A stretch of 42,748 nucleotides of DNA, taken from assembly GCA_002786715.1 (NCBI GenBank), contig PCTW01000010.1, positions 119,754 through 162,501 on the forward strand, given 5' to 3'. Numbering within the stretch: position 1 is the first letter of the stretch; every line of letters begins with the position of its first letter. Under the pieces are notes generated by a model. That model was not told where the DNA came from, did not search any database, and saw only the letters and a program-made list of their open reading frames with translations. This DNA comes from Bdellovibrio sp. CG22_combo_CG10-13_8_21_14_all_39_27. GTDB taxonomy: Bacteria; Bdellovibrionota; Bacteriovoracia; Bacteriovoracales; Bacteriovoracaceae. This document shows positions 42,523 to 42,748 of the stretch, one piece after another. The translations under genes were made by a program, and so were the position numbers.

Positions 42523-42748
42523 CCGAGCGACACATTCTACGACTTTTGAAATGTACTGAGAGCCTCTATAAGCTACTCGGTGTTTTTGTGTCTGTGAATT
42601 GAGCCTGATCTTTTACATTCTAAAATTGAAATTAAAGTTTGGACTTCGGTCCAAATAAGACGAGAAGAGAAAACTAGTTAGAGTTAACACTCTTATTTAG
42701 TAAGTATTAAAGATCTGACGTAACCAGATCGTGCAATAGCTGAAGTTG
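42523..42748 (+). other. Probable rRNA operon leader (16S expected beyond the window)
   Basis: No ORF is present. TGATCTTTTACA (42606-42617) matches 10 of 12 bases of the antitermination boxA consensus TGCTCTTTAACA. A 7-bp hairpin with a UUCG tetraloop, TTTGGAC-TTCG-GTCCAAA, lies at 42638-42655. The 16S start (AGAGTTTGAT) is not reached. Identification as an rrn leader is inference from promoter plus boxA. Confidence 0.55.
42606..42617 (+). promoter_or_regulatory. boxA-like antitermination site
   Basis: TGATCTTTTACA agrees at 10 of 12 positions with the bacterial rRNA boxA and sits about 83 nt after the expected transcription start, a usual place for it. Confidence 0.5.

Noticed and set aside
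1-42748. CRISPR arrays, tRNA genes, insertion sequences, attachment sites, origins
   Set aside because: No regular repeat-spacer pattern, no tRNA T-arm with cloverleaf, no transposase or integrase frame and no DnaA-box cluster was seen.

Overview
The window is an AT-rich bacterial chromosome segment with tight operons, many ATGA, TTGA or 8-nt gene overlaps, several GTG or TTG starts, and Gram-negative envelope genes (heptose kinase, GT9 heptosyltransferase, Wzx/Wzy-type polysaccharide genes). The gene mix, codon style and a giant C25 protease with a C-terminal sorting tail would fit a Bdellovibrionota/Bacteriovorax-like or other former 'deltaproteobacterial' organism. No phylogenetic marker was compared, so this is inference.

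Layout. 1-9.4 kb: a partial secreted coiled-coil protein preceded by a striking 5'-UTR hairpin, three SAM methyltransferases, a GT-C-like membrane protein, a GT4 glycosyltransferase, a degenerate CoA-transferase-family protein and a YyaL/DUF255 thioredoxin-like protein. 9.4-16.7 kb: a lytic transglycosylase, then an apparent operon of cmk, a GT9 heptosyltransferase, an hldA-type heptose kinase, pheS and pheT. 16.9-30.4 kb: an exopolysaccharide locus. It holds two tandem BY-kinase-like proteins without a P-loop, a Wzz-type chain-length protein, a VanZ-like protein on the other strand, a Wzy/ligase-like polymerase, a small single-SLBB protein, four further glycosyl- or acyl-transferases, a Wzx-like flippase and a WecA-like initiating phosphoglycosyltransferase. 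Two divergent promoters at 25.3 kb appear to share one inverted repeat.

30.5-41.7 kb is the most interesting part. A 2485-aa secreted gingipain-like (C25) protein ends in a Cys/Gly + transmembrane + basic tail. Eight nucleotides downstream is a 54-aa ORF, too short for routine ORF lists, with a YxxPxI leader motif, two cysteines in a Gly/Ser/Asn-rich core and a C-terminal serine. It is followed by an HPr-kinase-like protein, a small S26-type Ser/His signal peptidase, a convergent nucleotidyltransferase (PF14907-like), a PqqD-like recognition protein and a radical SAM/SPASM enzyme. Together these look like an uncharacterised RiPP (ribosomally made, modified peptide) pathway that combines radical-SAM chemistry with a lasso-peptide-type kinase, linked to the envelope polysaccharide locus and the giant protease.

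41.7-42.7 kb: a PilZ-domain protein and an unknown protein on the minus strand, then a gene-free end carrying a very strong promoter (A-tract UP element, TTGACG-17-TATTAT, GC-rich discriminator), a boxA-like site and a UUCG hairpin. This is most simply the leader of an rRNA operon whose 16S gene would start beyond the window.
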